The position numbers and the translations under genes were made by a program. 64,000 nt of DNA, from contig CAJTFD010000007.1 of NCBI GenBank assembly GCA_910575625.1, forward strand, positions 1 to 64,000, written 5' to 3'. Positions 53,738 through 62,886 of the stretch are shown piece by piece. The first letter of the stretch is position 1. Every line of letters starts with the position of its first letter. The notes under the pieces were generated by a model. That model made no database searches. It was given only the letters and a program-made list of their open reading frames with translations, and had not been told where the DNA came from. The DNA is from Clostridia bacterium (GTDB lineage Bacteria > Bacillota > Clostridia > Lachnospirales > Lachnospiraceae).

Positions 53738-54937
53738 CTATACCGCGCCGTGGAAATACTTTCCAAATACGCGTTCACAACACCAGGCGTAATCCGCCCT
53801 CTCTATTTTTCCCGCAGTGACCACAGGATATTCCCGGATCACCAGGCCATCCAGCAGATACCGGATCCTCCCCACCTGTTTTCCCCGGGCGACGGGAGCT
53901 TTCATGGCATCCGGATATTCTTTCTCCACCCGGATCTCCTCGTCCTCCCGCATCAGGATCCGCACATCCTCCTCGGGCTTTTCCACCCGGACGTTGACGT
54001 AGGCCGTGTCTGCCCATCCCCGGTCCGTCGGGATCCCGTCCTCCACGGCGATCGCACCCAGATCCGGGACTCTGCCCAGTTCCCGGTATTCATAGTGGCG
54101 CAGGCCGTAGGTGACCAGCTTCTGGGTATCGATCCATTTATAGTTCCTATGGCTTGGCCACCCGCAAGCCAGAAGGGCCACAATGAATGTCTTATCATCC
54201 TGGCGCACCGCCCCCACATAGCAGTACCCGGCCGCATTGGTAAAACCGGTCTTGCCGGAGATAGCCCCAGCCATCATGTCCAGCAATGCGTTTGCATTAT
54301 GCAGACTGAAATTCCTTCTGCCCTGCACATCGCTGAAGCTGTACGTCCTGGTCTGCGTGATCCGCAGGAAATCCTCATTTTGGATCGCATAATTCATGAT
54401 CCTGGCCAGATCCGCCGCTGTGGTGCCGTGGGCGCCCCCCTCGTCCGACGCGTCCAATCCATTCGGCGTGACGAAATGGGTGTTTGTGCAGCCGATCTTT
54501 TGCGCCTTCTCATTCATCAGCGCCGCAAAACCCTCCACGCTCCCCCCGACGTGCTCGGCTATAGCCACGGCCGAATCATTGTGACTCTGCAGCATCAGCG
54601 AGTGGAGCAGATCCTTGAGGTAATACTCTTCCCCCTCCCGTATGTTGAGCTGTACATCCGGCATGGAGGCCGCGTAGGCGGAGACCTGCACGATCTCCTC
54701 CCCGGAAGCGTTCTCCACGGCCAGGATGCAGGTCATGACCTTGGTGGTGCTGGCCATGGGCATAAAGTCATAGCCGTTCTTCTCATAGAGCACCCTGGAC
54801 GTGTCCCCGTCCATCAGGACCGCGCTCTGCGCATAGAGCTGCCTGAGCTCCTCCGGCGTTTCCGAGGCCCCGTAGACCGCAGACGCACAGGATATGGCTG
54901 CAAATAATGATAAAAATATAAAGACTGTCTTTTTCAT
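53738..54937 (-). CDS. D-alanyl-D-alanine carboxypeptidase (DacF/PBP5-like)
   Basis: The 399-residue protein has a signal peptide (residues 1-23, AVYGA), the active-site STTK (near 64), SHND (near 119) and KTG (near 223), followed by the C-terminal beta domain of PBP5-type enzymes. It trims peptidoglycan stem peptides outside the membrane. No clear C-terminal amphipathic anchor remains, as the protein ends ERVFGKYFHGAV. The stop is TAG. Confidence 0.92.
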   Translation of the reverse strand: MKKTVFIFLSLFAAISCASAVYGASETPEELRQLYAQSAVLMDGDTSRVLYEKNGYDFMPMASTTKVMTCILAVENASGEEIVQVSAYAASMPDVQLNIREGEEYYLKDLLHSLMLQSHNDSAVAIAEHVGGSVEGFAALMNEKAQKIGCTNTHFVTPNGLDASDEGGAHGTTAADLARIMNYAIQNEDFLRITQTRTYSFSDVQGRRNFSLHNANALLDMMAGAISGKTGFTNAAGYCYVGAVRQDDKTFIVALLACGWPSHRNYKWIDTQKLVTYGLRHYEYRELGRVPDLGAIAVEDGIPTDRGWADTAYVNVRVEKPEEDVRILMREDEEIRVEKEYPDAMKAPVARGKQVGRIRYLLDGLVIREYPVVTAGKIERADYAWCCERVFGKYFHGAV

Positions 54938-55154
54938 GCCATCCTCACCCCTTATCCCAGTATAGGAGCATGCCCCATGGACACACTCTCCTGTGATAGT
55001 AAATGTATGTGCAGGATGTCTGAAATATACATGCTATGATCCTCAAAATTTTTATCGATCCCTATGAGTATCGATATGGAAGATACCATCCTGGCTCCAT
55101 TCTGAAGACGAGAAAACAGGTATAGACTTCTCAGATCCAGGGACGACAGACAAC

Positions 55155-55192
55155 TAAAAAACCAACAGGAGAGATATCGCCATCCCTCCTGT
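55155..55192 (-). terminator. Terminator after the phospholipase-like gene
   Basis: ACAGGAG/CTCCTGT stem (55165-55192), then TGGTTTTTTAG on the minus strand. The rest of the 54938-55206 gap shows nothing further. Confidence 0.7.
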
Positions 55193-55206
55193 ATCCTCTC
55201 ATCACA

Positions 55207-55995
55207 CTACTTATAATCCCGCCAAAACCTCTGTGGCAGTCTCTCCCCCATCCGGGCCGCATCCCAGAGGCACTGCAGCATTTTGGGCGTCTCCTCCACC
55301 GCTTTTTCAAACAGCCGCTCCAGTTCCTCCAGATACGGCGCACACTGGGGATCGCAGGTCTCCCGCATATAATTCCCGCCCACCTTGTCAAACTGTCCGA
55401 TCAGTTTCAGAAATGGCAGGATCACCTTCTGTTTCCTTCCATTGTCGTCGAAGACCATCGTGTTCGTGATGAAGATCATATTGCGCAGAGCTTTCTCCAC
55501 CTGACGGACCGTGACCTCCGGGAACATCTTCTGGATCACATAGGCATTTTCTGGATAAGGCCGAATACAGCAAGAGGCCGGGTAATACCGATACGGATCA
55601 TACCCGGATCTTACCATCAGCCGCCGATCCAGCTCCTTTTCGATCTGACCATGGCCCACCGCCTGGGACACTGTGCCGTTTATATAGGGATGGCAGGTGC
55701 TGTCCAGCATAAAATGACACACGAAACCCAGCAGATAAGACAAAAGTGCGTCGTTTCCTTTCCGTCCCACCAGGGCCGCGCCCCGCTCAAAAAAAGGAGC
55801 CGCCACTTCCCCGTGCAGACGGACTCCATTCTGGTTCACCCGGTTTTTGCCCCATCCATAATAAAACAGGATATCCGGCCCGTGCAGCCCGATCCGGTAC
55901 AGCTCCCCGTGCTCCTTCACCAGACGGCGCATCGGACTGGACAGTTTCTGATACACCCTTTTTCCAAATAAATCGTGTGTAAATGTTGTAGGCAT
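55207..55995 (-). CDS. Zinc-dependent phospholipase C family protein
   Basis: The 262-residue protein has the all-helical zinc-dependent phospholipase C/S1-P1 nuclease-like pattern with metal-type His residues: HDLFGKRVYQ near the start, and LGFVCHFMLDSTCHPYINGTV around residues 80-100. No signal peptide is visible, unlike secreted phospholipases, so the substrate is uncertain. ATG 55995 follows GAGGGGGAAG. It follows scpB by 79 bp. Confidence 0.75.
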   Translation of the reverse strand: MPTTFTHDLFGKRVYQKLSSPMRRLVKEHGELYRIGLHGPDILFYYGWGKNRVNQNGVRLHGEVAAPFFERGAALVGRKGNDALLSYLLGFVCHFMLDSTCHPYINGTVSQAVGHGQIEKELDRRLMVRSGYDPYRYYPASCCIRPYPENAYVIQKMFPEVTVRQVEKALRNMIFITNTMVFDDNGRKQKVILPFLKLIGQFDKVGGNYMRETCDPQCAPYLEELERLFEKAVEETPKMLQCLWDAARMGERLPQRFWRDYK

Positions 55996-56074
55996 CGTCT
56001 TCCCCCTCGTATTTATCGTATTTTGACCCAGCGCGCCATCCGGACAGAGATCAGAGTCCCGCCCGGATGGCGCA

Positions 56075-56662
56075 CTATACATCCAACTTCAGCTGAGCTT
56101 CCTCTTCCGCCTCCGCCTTAAAATCCTCCACCTGCACCGGATCCATCACCGGCAGCTCGTCCAGGCCCTGCACGCCGAAAGAGCGCAGGAATTCCTCCGT
56201 AGTCCCGAACAAGATGGGCCTGCCGGGGGCTTCCAGCCGCCCCACCTCTTTGACCAGGCCGTATTCTACCAGCCTGTTCACTGTATGACCACAATTTACC
56301 CCGCGGATCTTCTCGATCTCCGCCTTGGTGACCGGCTGCTTGTAGGCGATGATCGAGAGCGTCTCCATCATCACATCTGTCAACGCGGCCTTCTTCGGCT
56401 GGACGGCAATGTTGATCAGGTATTCGTAACACTGCTTCTTCGTGCACATCTGGTAGGCGCCCTCCAGCTCGATGATCTCCAGGCCGTACTCCTCCCCCTG
56501 ATACCGGTCCATCAGGCTGCGGATGAGCTTTTTCGTGGTCGGCACGTCCTGACTGATAGCCTTTGCCAGATCCTGGGCCTCCACCGACTCGCCCATGGTG
56601 AAAAGGATCGCCTCGATGGCCGCCTCCAGTCGCTTCACATCCATCTCCATCAGATCCATCAA
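56075..56662 (-). CDS. scpB: Segregation and condensation protein B
   Basis: The 195-residue protein has paired winged-helix domains (AIEAILFTMGESVEAQDLAK, AYKQPVTKAEIEKIRGVNCG, EFLRSFGVQGLDELP). It binds ScpA in the SMC condensin complex. It overlaps the scpA end by 4 bp. Confidence 0.96.
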   Translation of the reverse strand: MMDLMEMDVKRLEAAIEAILFTMGESVEAQDLAKAISQDVPTTKKLIRSLMDRYQGEEYGLEIIELEGAYQMCTKKQCYEYLINIAVQPKKAALTDVMMETLSIIAYKQPVTKAEIEKIRGVNCGHTVNRLVEYGLVKEVGRLEAPGRPILFGTTEEFLRSFGVQGLDELPVMDPVQVEDFKAEAEEEAQLKLDV

Positions 56663-57408
56663 ACATTCACCGCCTCTATCTTGATCTCCTCAAACGTATG
56701 CTCCTGGATGATCCGGATATCCCCCATCTTCATCAGCTCCAGGATCGCGAGGAACGTGACCACCACCTGCATCTTGCTGGCCTGCTGCTCTAAAAGATCC
56801 AGAAAACTGAACCGTGAATGGCTCTTCGCATACGCCCGCACATCCTCCAGCTTTTCCGACAGACTTGTCTCCTCCTGCTCGATCTTGCCGAACTTGCTGC
56901 GGATCGGATCCAATTTATCCTCCCGCTTGCGCATGACCATGCAGAACACTCGATTCAGCTGGGGCAGCGTGACATCAGCCAATAACTCCGAGGGACTGAC
57001 TGGCTGACGGTATCCGGCCACCTCCGGCGGGATGGTCGGTTTCTTATAGAAGTGTTTCTCCGCGTTCTCCAAACGTTCTTTCAGTTCGTAAGACATATAT
57101 TTGTACATCTTGTATTCCAAAAGTTTTGCCACCAGCTCCGCCCGCGGATCCTCCTCCACGCTCTCCTCCTGGACCGGAGCCGGGAGCAGCATCTTGCACT
57201 TGATATCCATCAGCGTGGCCGCCATCACCATAAACTCGCTCATAACGCCCAGATCTTCCCGCTCCATCTGGCGGATGTAGGCCATGTACTGGTCCGTGAT
57301 CTCCACGATCGGGATGTCGTAGATATCCACTTTGTTCTTGTCGATCAGGTGGAGCAGCAGGTCCAGTGGCCCCTCAAAGACCGGGAGTTTTACCGGGATC
57401 GCCATCAC
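56659..57408 (-). CDS. scpA: Segregation and condensation protein A
   Basis: The 249-residue kleisin has the N-terminal signature FEGPLDLLLHLIDKNKVDIY and a C-terminal winged helix (VVTFLAILELMKMGDIRIIQ). It bridges SMC and ScpB. The start overlaps the phosphoesterase gene by 4 bp. Confidence 0.96.
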   Translation of the reverse strand: MMAIPVKLPVFEGPLDLLLHLIDKNKVDIYDIPIVEITDQYMAYIRQMEREDLGVMSEFMVMAATLMDIKCKMLLPAPVQEESVEEDPRAELVAKLLEYKMYKYMSYELKERLENAEKHFYKKPTIPPEVAGYRQPVSPSELLADVTLPQLNRVFCMVMRKREDKLDPIRSKFGKIEQEETSLSEKLEDVRAYAKSHSRFSFLDLLEQQASKMQVVVTFLAILELMKMGDIRIIQEHTFEEIKIEAVNV

Positions 57409-58262
57409 GCACCGCCTCCCCGCACAAGTTCTATCATGATCAGCTCCCGGGGATCATGGATCCTAAGCCGCACCGTGTGTTCCCCCAGGCCGGGGCTGAC
57501 CACCATATGCTGCCTGCCTTTGGTAAAATGCCCGCAGCAGAACGCCGGGAACAGATGGAAATTGGGCGCGATCAGCCCTCTGTTTTCTGAAAAACGGCAC
57601 ACGCCCCCGTGGTAGTGCCCGGACAGGATCAGGTCTGCCCCCCAGGAAAAATAGGACCGTCCAAATTGGGGGTTATGGGCCAGCAGGATATGATAGGCAT
57701 CCTGGTTCAGGTCCAGAACTCCCAATGTCCTGTCCAGATAGCCTTCTTCCATACGGATGGGCCTCCATTTCCTGTAAAAACGCTTTTCCCCGTCCCATCC
57801 CCAGATGACCAGTGGAACGCCCTGCTCTGTGTCCACCTGCGCATGCGCATTCCGCAGGATCTTGATCCCCTGCTCCTGTAAACGCTCACAGAGCTTTTGG
57901 AATCCGCTGCCGTATCGCCCAGGATCCTCCATCAGACGATATTCATGGTTCCCAAATGCATAGTACACCGGGAATCTTTGCACTAGGGCACACAACAACT
58001 CCTCCACCACGTCCAGGCGCGGGGAAGGCTCGCCGATCATCATGTCGCCGCCTATGAGCACAAGATCTGGTACGCCTCTCTCCACCGCCTGTAAAAGCTG
58101 CTTGTTTTCCTCGCCGAAACATGAATTGTGCAGGTCGCTCAGGAAGGCTAGGCGGATGGAGCGTGGTCCGATCTTTTCTGAGGATATCTGGTAGGTTTTG
58201 GTCTGAAATCTTCTCATGGGATATAGTCTATCATGTTCGGGGCGATAATTCAAGCGCGTCAT
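57405..58262 (-). CDS. Calcineurin-like metallophosphoesterase
   Basis: The 285-residue protein has the metal motifs FLSDLHNSCFG, VLIGGDMMIG, AFGNHEY and LSGHYHGG. It resembles the YkuE/YaeI phosphoesterase group but has no membrane helix or Tat signal. Substrate unknown. ATG 58262 or 58217 could be the start; neither has a clear binding site. Confidence 0.85.
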   Translation of the reverse strand: MTRLNYRPEHDRLYPMRRFQTKTYQISSEKIGPRSIRLAFLSDLHNSCFGEENKQLLQAVERGVPDLVLIGGDMMIGEPSPRLDVVEELLCALVQRFPVYYAFGNHEYRLMEDPGRYGSGFQKLCERLQEQGIKILRNAHAQVDTEQGVPLVIWGWDGEKRFYRKWRPIRMEEGYLDRTLGVLDLNQDAYHILLAHNPQFGRSYFSWGADLILSGHYHGGVCRFSENRGLIAPNFHLFPAFCCGHFTKGRQHMVVSPGLGEHTVRLRIHDPRELIMIELVRGGGA

Positions 58263-58282
58263 CCGGCTTGATCACTGCCTGA

Positions 58283-58500
58283 TCAGCGCTTCCCTATGAC
58301 TGACACTTTTCTGCCCTGAAAGCCAAAATTGTACTTCCGGATATTTTCTCTTTCTATCTCCTTTATGATCAAGATTGTTCCGGATATTTTCTGTCCGATC
58401 TGTTCTAACGCCACCTTGACGGTCTCGTCCAGTTCCTTTAAAGGATACTTTTTCAGATTTCTTCAAAATCCTGGCGTCCAATACCGATATTTTTCGCCAT
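58283..58500 (-). pseudogene. Internal-deletion remnant of an AAA-ATPase/PD-(D/E)XK protein
   Basis: An ATG at 58500 opens MAKNIGIGRQDFEEI, the standard start of DUF1703-type AAA-ATPase-like proteins, then hits TGA. In another frame the sequence resumes LKKYPLKELDETVKVALEQI and NIRKYNFGFQGRKVSVIGKR to TGA 58283, the C-terminal end of the same family. Some 450 residues in between are gone. A 69-codon frame across the junction is an artefact. Confidence 0.65.
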
Positions 58501-58553
58501 GCGTCTTCCCCTTTCTGCGAAAAATCTTTTTTCTGTACGGCATGACCTCTCTT

Positions 58554-58970
58554 TTATCCAATCTGTTTTTTACAATACTTTTCAACCATCTGTATAAATT
58601 CACCAGCTACTGCAACCTGACGATCAGACTCTTCTTTACTTGCAATGTAAAAATCATCATAATCACTTGCATGACGGATTTCTTCGGCTTCGCCTATCTT
58701 CCTTCCTGTTTCTCTGGGAAAAATCCCCGTCTTAACATAATCTTTATTAAAATGCCCGATCGCATCTTTATGACGTTTATAGGCTTTCCCGCTTAGTGCA
58801 TGGATAGCATTGACTGCATGAAAAATAGCATAATATGCTCGATTATTTGCTCCCTTGTATTCTTTCGCTTCCAGCAATATCTTCGCTGACCTTAGATCAT
58901 TTTTCGCAGTTTGGATCCGATGTAGACATAAATCTTCCCGTGTCCCTATGTCTTTTTTATGCGGTTCCAT
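58554..58970 (-). CDS. HEPN domain protein (MNT-associated)
   Basis: The 138-residue protein has the HEPN helical bundle with the R-x6-H motif in NNRAYYAIFHAVNA. It pairs with the nucleotidyltransferase upstream. HEPN proteins of this group are RNases, inhibited by the MNT partner through AMPylation in characterised pairs. ATG 58970 follows AAGGGGTGG; it overlaps the MNT gene end by 14 bp. Confidence 0.85.
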   Translation of the reverse strand: MEPHKKDIGTREDLCLHRIQTAKNDLRSAKILLEAKEYKGANNRAYYAIFHAVNAIHALSGKAYKRHKDAIGHFNKDYVKTGIFPRETGRKIGEAEEIRHASDYDDFYIASKEESDRQVAVAGEFIQMVEKYCKKQIG

Positions 58971-59298
58971 ATAAAACCACCCCTTCGCTATCGATATTTG
59001 CATAGAATGGATAATTTACAGCCCATCTCTTAAAATGTTCTTCACCCTTGGCAATCGGCTTTATATTGAGATCATTATCTAAATTAAAATCATATGTCAT
59101 ATAAGAAAGTTTTTGACTATATGCTTTTAAATCTAAATCCGACATATCTAATAATATCATTATATCTATATCTGAATCTGTTCTAAAATCACCCCTGGCA
59201 TAAGAGCCATATAAAATCACTTTTTTCAGACGCGAACCATATATTTTCTGGATTTCTGAAATATATTGTCCTATCAGACTTTGTATTATCTGTGGCAT
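58957..59298 (-). CDS. MNT-type nucleotidyltransferase, antitoxin of the HEPN pair
   Basis: The 113-residue protein has the minimal nucleotidyltransferase motif GSYARGDFRTDSDIDIMILL (Gly-Ser plus the metal Asp pair). In HEPN/MNT systems it modifies a tyrosine of the HEPN toxin. Base composition is AT-rich compared with scp genes, consistent with transfer. Confidence 0.88.
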   Translation of the reverse strand: MPQIIQSLIGQYISEIQKIYGSRLKKVILYGSYARGDFRTDSDIDIMILLDMSDLDLKAYSQKLSYMTYDFNLDNDLNIKPIAKGEEHFKRWAVNYPFYANIDSEGVVLYGTA

Positions 59299-59328
59299 AA
59301 GCTACCCCTCTTTCTATTACATTTACAA

Positions 59329-59788
59329 TCATTCCCCAACCACTGCGCCCAATGTATTATGGAAAATATCATCAGATCCAAACAGACCGCATTTCGTGAC
59401 GAGCTGTGTGATCTCAATAGCTGCCGAAAACAGCACCGCCATCAGGACCACAGGCCGCAGATACCGTTTCTCCATCAACATGGAAAGACAGCCCCCGCCG
59501 GGACAACGAGCACAACATTCAAAAAATCCTCCATGAAGAGCCACCTTGCACCTGCCATGGCCGCCGTATATGACCAAAACAGCTCCAGTTCATAATTTAT
59601 AATCTTTTCCCGGTATACGGTCAAGGATGGTAATAGCAAGGACAAGATACAGATAACTGACAAAGAGCGGCAGCGCAACCGCCGCACAGGCGGTACGCTG
59701 CCACTGCAATCATAACAGCCAAGATGAGACAGATAACGACAGTCCTCGTTGTAATCCCTGTGATCACAGTTTTAAAATAAATGTCCAT
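59329..59788 (-). pseudogene. VanZ-like membrane protein, frameshifted
   Basis: Pieces of a VanZ-like protein lie in three frames: an N-terminal part MDIYFKTVITGITTRTVVIC followed by AALPLFVSYLYLVLAITIL; then YELELFWSYTAAMAGARWLF with EDFLNVVLVVPAG; and finally VVLMAVLFSAAIEITQLVTK with DDIFHNTLGAVVG ending at 59329. At least two frameshifts (near 59600 and 59480) separate them, so the gene is dead. Confidence 0.65.
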
Positions 59789-60077
59789 AGTCGCTTTCTT
59801 TTTCCCTACTCTACCATATATTTTTGTATATATCAAGAACAAGATTTTTCTTCTGAATGCTCCCTATGTGATGCTCCTGCTCTGCACAATGTCCCGCGTG
59901 CTTTATCCCTTAAACGGGAATGATGCATTTTTCTTCATAATTAATATGAAATGCATGGATCGTGTGCAAAAAAAGACATATTTTCTGCTTTCGCCTTTGG
60001 CAGAATGCATAACGAAAACAATGGCGGACTGGATCATTCAGTGCGTCCAACAGTATCTATAATCCATTTATAGACTT

Positions 60078-60206
60078 ATGAAAGAGGAATTCCTGCACAG
60101 CGGGTATACCCACTATGATGAGACCCGAATCCATGTCATTGATGGACCAGACCAGAGAAGTTCCACCTTGAACTAGGTGTGCGTATATCTTACGGACACA
60201 CCATAA
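60078..60206 (+). pseudogene. IS66 TnpC fragment
   Basis: The frame reads MKEEFLHSGYTHYDETRIHV and IDGPDQRSSTLN, then TAG where IS66 transposases usually have an aromatic residue, then VCVYLTDTP. This is the DDE-domain start of an IS66-family TnpC. The rest is missing. Confidence 0.6.
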
Positions 60207-61710
60207 AAAATTGTCTTCGACACTTCAGACTGTAGACAAAGAGAGGTGTCAGAGTCAAACTCCAACACCTCTCTTTTATCTTGAGATATATCTTCTTTAA
60301 AATATACGGATGTTCTTGGAATGGCAGTCCCCCACTCTCCTTTTTGGCAAGGATCCTTGCCAGTTTCTTTAGGTCCATGCACGCAAAGGTAAGCCCGGCT
60401 TTCATCTCCATCCGTGCCTTCCCTATATACTGTGTATAACGGGACCCGTGCTGTTCTTTCGCAGTCCCGAAGATTCTCTCGATGGTCTCCTTCCTCCGGG
60501 CGTAGATCTCCTTGTTCCCGCGGGTATGGCGGATGTCCTCCACTGTCTCCATATACTCTTCCCACACATGCCTGATGACCGTCTTGACATGGCTCTTGCT
60601 GTGGGTACATCTCCCGAGGCTCGGGCAGTGGGCGCAGTGGGTCCCGCAGCTCTTATACTCCCTATATCCCTCCCTGTCTGTTGTGCAGTATGTCAGGATT
60701 TGTCCCTCTGGGCAGATATAACAGTCGTAGTACTCATCATATACGTACTCATACTCCTTAAAAAACCCCTCTTTTGTCATCGGCCGTTTATAAGGCAGCA
60801 ATGGCAGGATACCGTCCGTGAGCAGTCCATGGGCAATCGCCGGCGTCCGGTAGTATCCTGCGTCCATGATGACCATCTCTGGCGCGTATCCTCTTATCTT
60901 ATCATATAACGGTTTAAAAGTGCGGCTGTCATGCTCATTCCCGGGATGGACAGTATACCCCAGGATCCATCCGTTCCTGTCACAGGCGGTCTCCACAGCA
61001 TAGGCAAAGACGTGTTTGTGTCCCCCTTTCCTAAACCATCCACTCTCTGGATCACTCGTGCTGCACTTACGGGTCTTTTTCCCGTCCCCATCGCTGCTCC
61101 CTCCCGATGGCGGGTCATTGCGGTCTTTATCCTTTAACGGCTTTTTTCCGTGGCGCTCCCGGTCCTGCGCGATCTCTCTCTTTAGCTCATCCTCATACCA
61201 TAGAGCCTCATCATGGACTGTCTGTTCCCGCATCTTCTTGCTGTCTGCACAGGCTTTTATGTGAGTGGCATCTACAAAGATATGGCTGGTATCTGCCAGG
61301 CCCTCATCCATACATTGCCCCAGGATATGGGCAAAGATCTGCTCAAAGAGATCCGTATCCTTGAAACGGCGGGTGTAGTCCTTTCCAAAGGTAGAAAAAT
61401 GCGGGACTGGATCCATCATGTCCAGTCCTAAAGACCATCTATAGGCGACGTTCACCTCGATCTCACGGATGGTCTGGCGCATGCTCCGGATCCCATAGAG
61501 GTATTGTATAAAAAGGATCTTGATCAGCATGACCGGGTCCATGCTCGGTCGTCCGTTGTCATGGCAGTATCTCTCCTCCACAAGGTCATAGATAAGACTC
61601 CAATCGATGGCCCTGTCGATCAGCCGGAGTAAGTGGTCCTAGGGGACCATATCATCCATACAGAAGACCATCATCTGGTCCCTCTTCTTATCTATCTTTT
61701 TTGTCATCAT
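60190..61710 (-). pseudogene. IS1182 transposase with an amber at codon 24
   Basis: The full frame starts ATG 61710 (MMTKKIDKKRDQMMVFCMDD) and is open for about 500 codons except one TAG at 61639-61641, in VP-stop-DHLLRLID, where the family has Gln. The rest has the DDE domain (FVDATHIKACADSKK, YTVHPGNEHDS, VIMDAGYYR, RKETIERIFGTAKEQHG). Downstream the frame runs through the terminal repeat to 60190. A GTG at 61581 gives a 463-residue product lacking the N-terminal DNA-binding part. Confidence 0.75.
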
Positions 61711-61788
61711 AAAAAACACCGCCTTCCTGATATCTCTTATTATATCAGAGAGGCGGTCATAAATATAATACTTTGTCTACAGTTTGAA
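60224..61788 (-). mobile_element. IS1182-family insertion sequence
   Basis: The element is bounded by 18-bp inverted ends, TTCAGACTGTAGACAAAG at the left and the complement of TTCAAACTGTAGACAAAG at the right (one mismatch; 13 bp perfect). It holds one transposase gene. The right side interrupts another transposase remnant and the left side abuts an IS66 fragment, so it is nested in older mobile DNA. Confidence 0.75.
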
Positions 61789-62684
61789 ACGGAATAAATT
61801 CCGTCTCAGATACTCCGTCATTACAGGATGATGTACGCAAATACCAGAAGTCCGATACACGGATATCATCCTGGTACTCCAGGCACAGGAGCTGGATGAT
61901 GCCTATGGCGATGCTGCTAAACATGACATACCCTTCCGTGGCTTTAAGTGTCTTTATGATACGTTGCTGCTGACGGCTGTCCTTTACCTGTGCGAGTGGG
62001 TCGGCACTGCCTTTCCTGCGGTAACGGTCCGGTCTGGGGACCGCATGTGTCTAGAAATGGTAACAAAAGCCCCCGAGCTGCTGTTCCATCTCCCGGAAAA
62101 TGGCCTCGATCTTAAAACGGCAGGTATATGCCTCTATGATATCCTCTGCAACCATGGACAGGGCGACGGCCCCATCCCCGAGCCAACCACTAATAACCTT
62201 ATCCCCATCATGGATCTGGATGGACAACGGCAGGCAGAAGACATTGGAGGCATTCCCAATCAATATGCCAACAGCGCCCCAGAGGTGCCCATGGATAAAA
62301 GAAGGCTTGGAGGCACTTTCTGACTCCTGTACCATCTTTTTGGTACAAGGCATATATCTCCTGTCAGAGGCCCGTTTTACCCCATCACTGACCAGGACGG
62401 CCCGGCCAGCTATCCGTTTTAGGGGTGCACAGCCGGAGATGGTCCTGGCCCATACAGTAAAGATGTCCTCCCACTCCCAGGAGTCTGCACGTAAGAAATG
62501 ATTCATGCTGTTGTAGAGTGCGGACTTGAGGGCAAGGCTGCGAATCACAGAAGTGATGCCGAGCATATCGGAACGGACCATAAAGCCGACTATGATAGTC
62601 ACAAACCAGCCAAAAGAGACTTTCCTGGAAAAACAGGTACAGAAACATAAGAAGATATCTTCTATAAAACTTGAGCATAGGCAC
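61789..62684 (-). pseudogene. DDE transposase remnant interrupted by IS1182
   Basis: The sequence encodes a DDE-type transposase: start MLKFYRRYLLMFLYLF, a frameshift at the T run near 62629-62634, then VTIIVGFMVRSDMLGITSVI, VLVSDGVKRASDRRYMPC, FIHGHLWGAVGILIGNASNV and CRFKIEAIFREMEQQLGGFC. A TAG at 62051 interrupts where Trp would be expected (YHF-stop-THAV). The frame continues PRPDRYRRKGSADPLAQVKD to the IS1182 end. It is dead. Confidence 0.65.
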
Positions 62685-62886
62685 TTCCCATCTGCCGGAG
62701 TCTATGTTATCCTTATAGACGGGATAGCATTCCGGCGGTGTGTTGGTTTTGGATTTAACAACTTAACCATAACACACATCTGTCTGGGATGTTATCTTTT
62801 TTGTTTCTTTATTGAGAAATTTTGACTGTCCAATCATATAGTCAACAGAATTTTTATCTATAAAAGTCATTCCATTCCTATACACT

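Noticed and set aside
58272..58481. 69-codon minus-strand frame as a real small gene
   Set aside because: It is the wrong frame across a deletion junction of an AAA-ATPase-type gene; both flanking frames make sense instead.
59781..60062. 93-codon plus-strand frame
   Set aside because: No binding site, no family resemblance, and it overlaps the start of the VanZ-like remnant on the other strand.
60078..62684. Pyrrolysine or general TAG recoding
   Set aside because: TAG is used as the ordinary stop of htpG, dacF and the carboxyltransferase at 46589, and the TAG sites replace Gln or Trp rather than a catalytic Lys.
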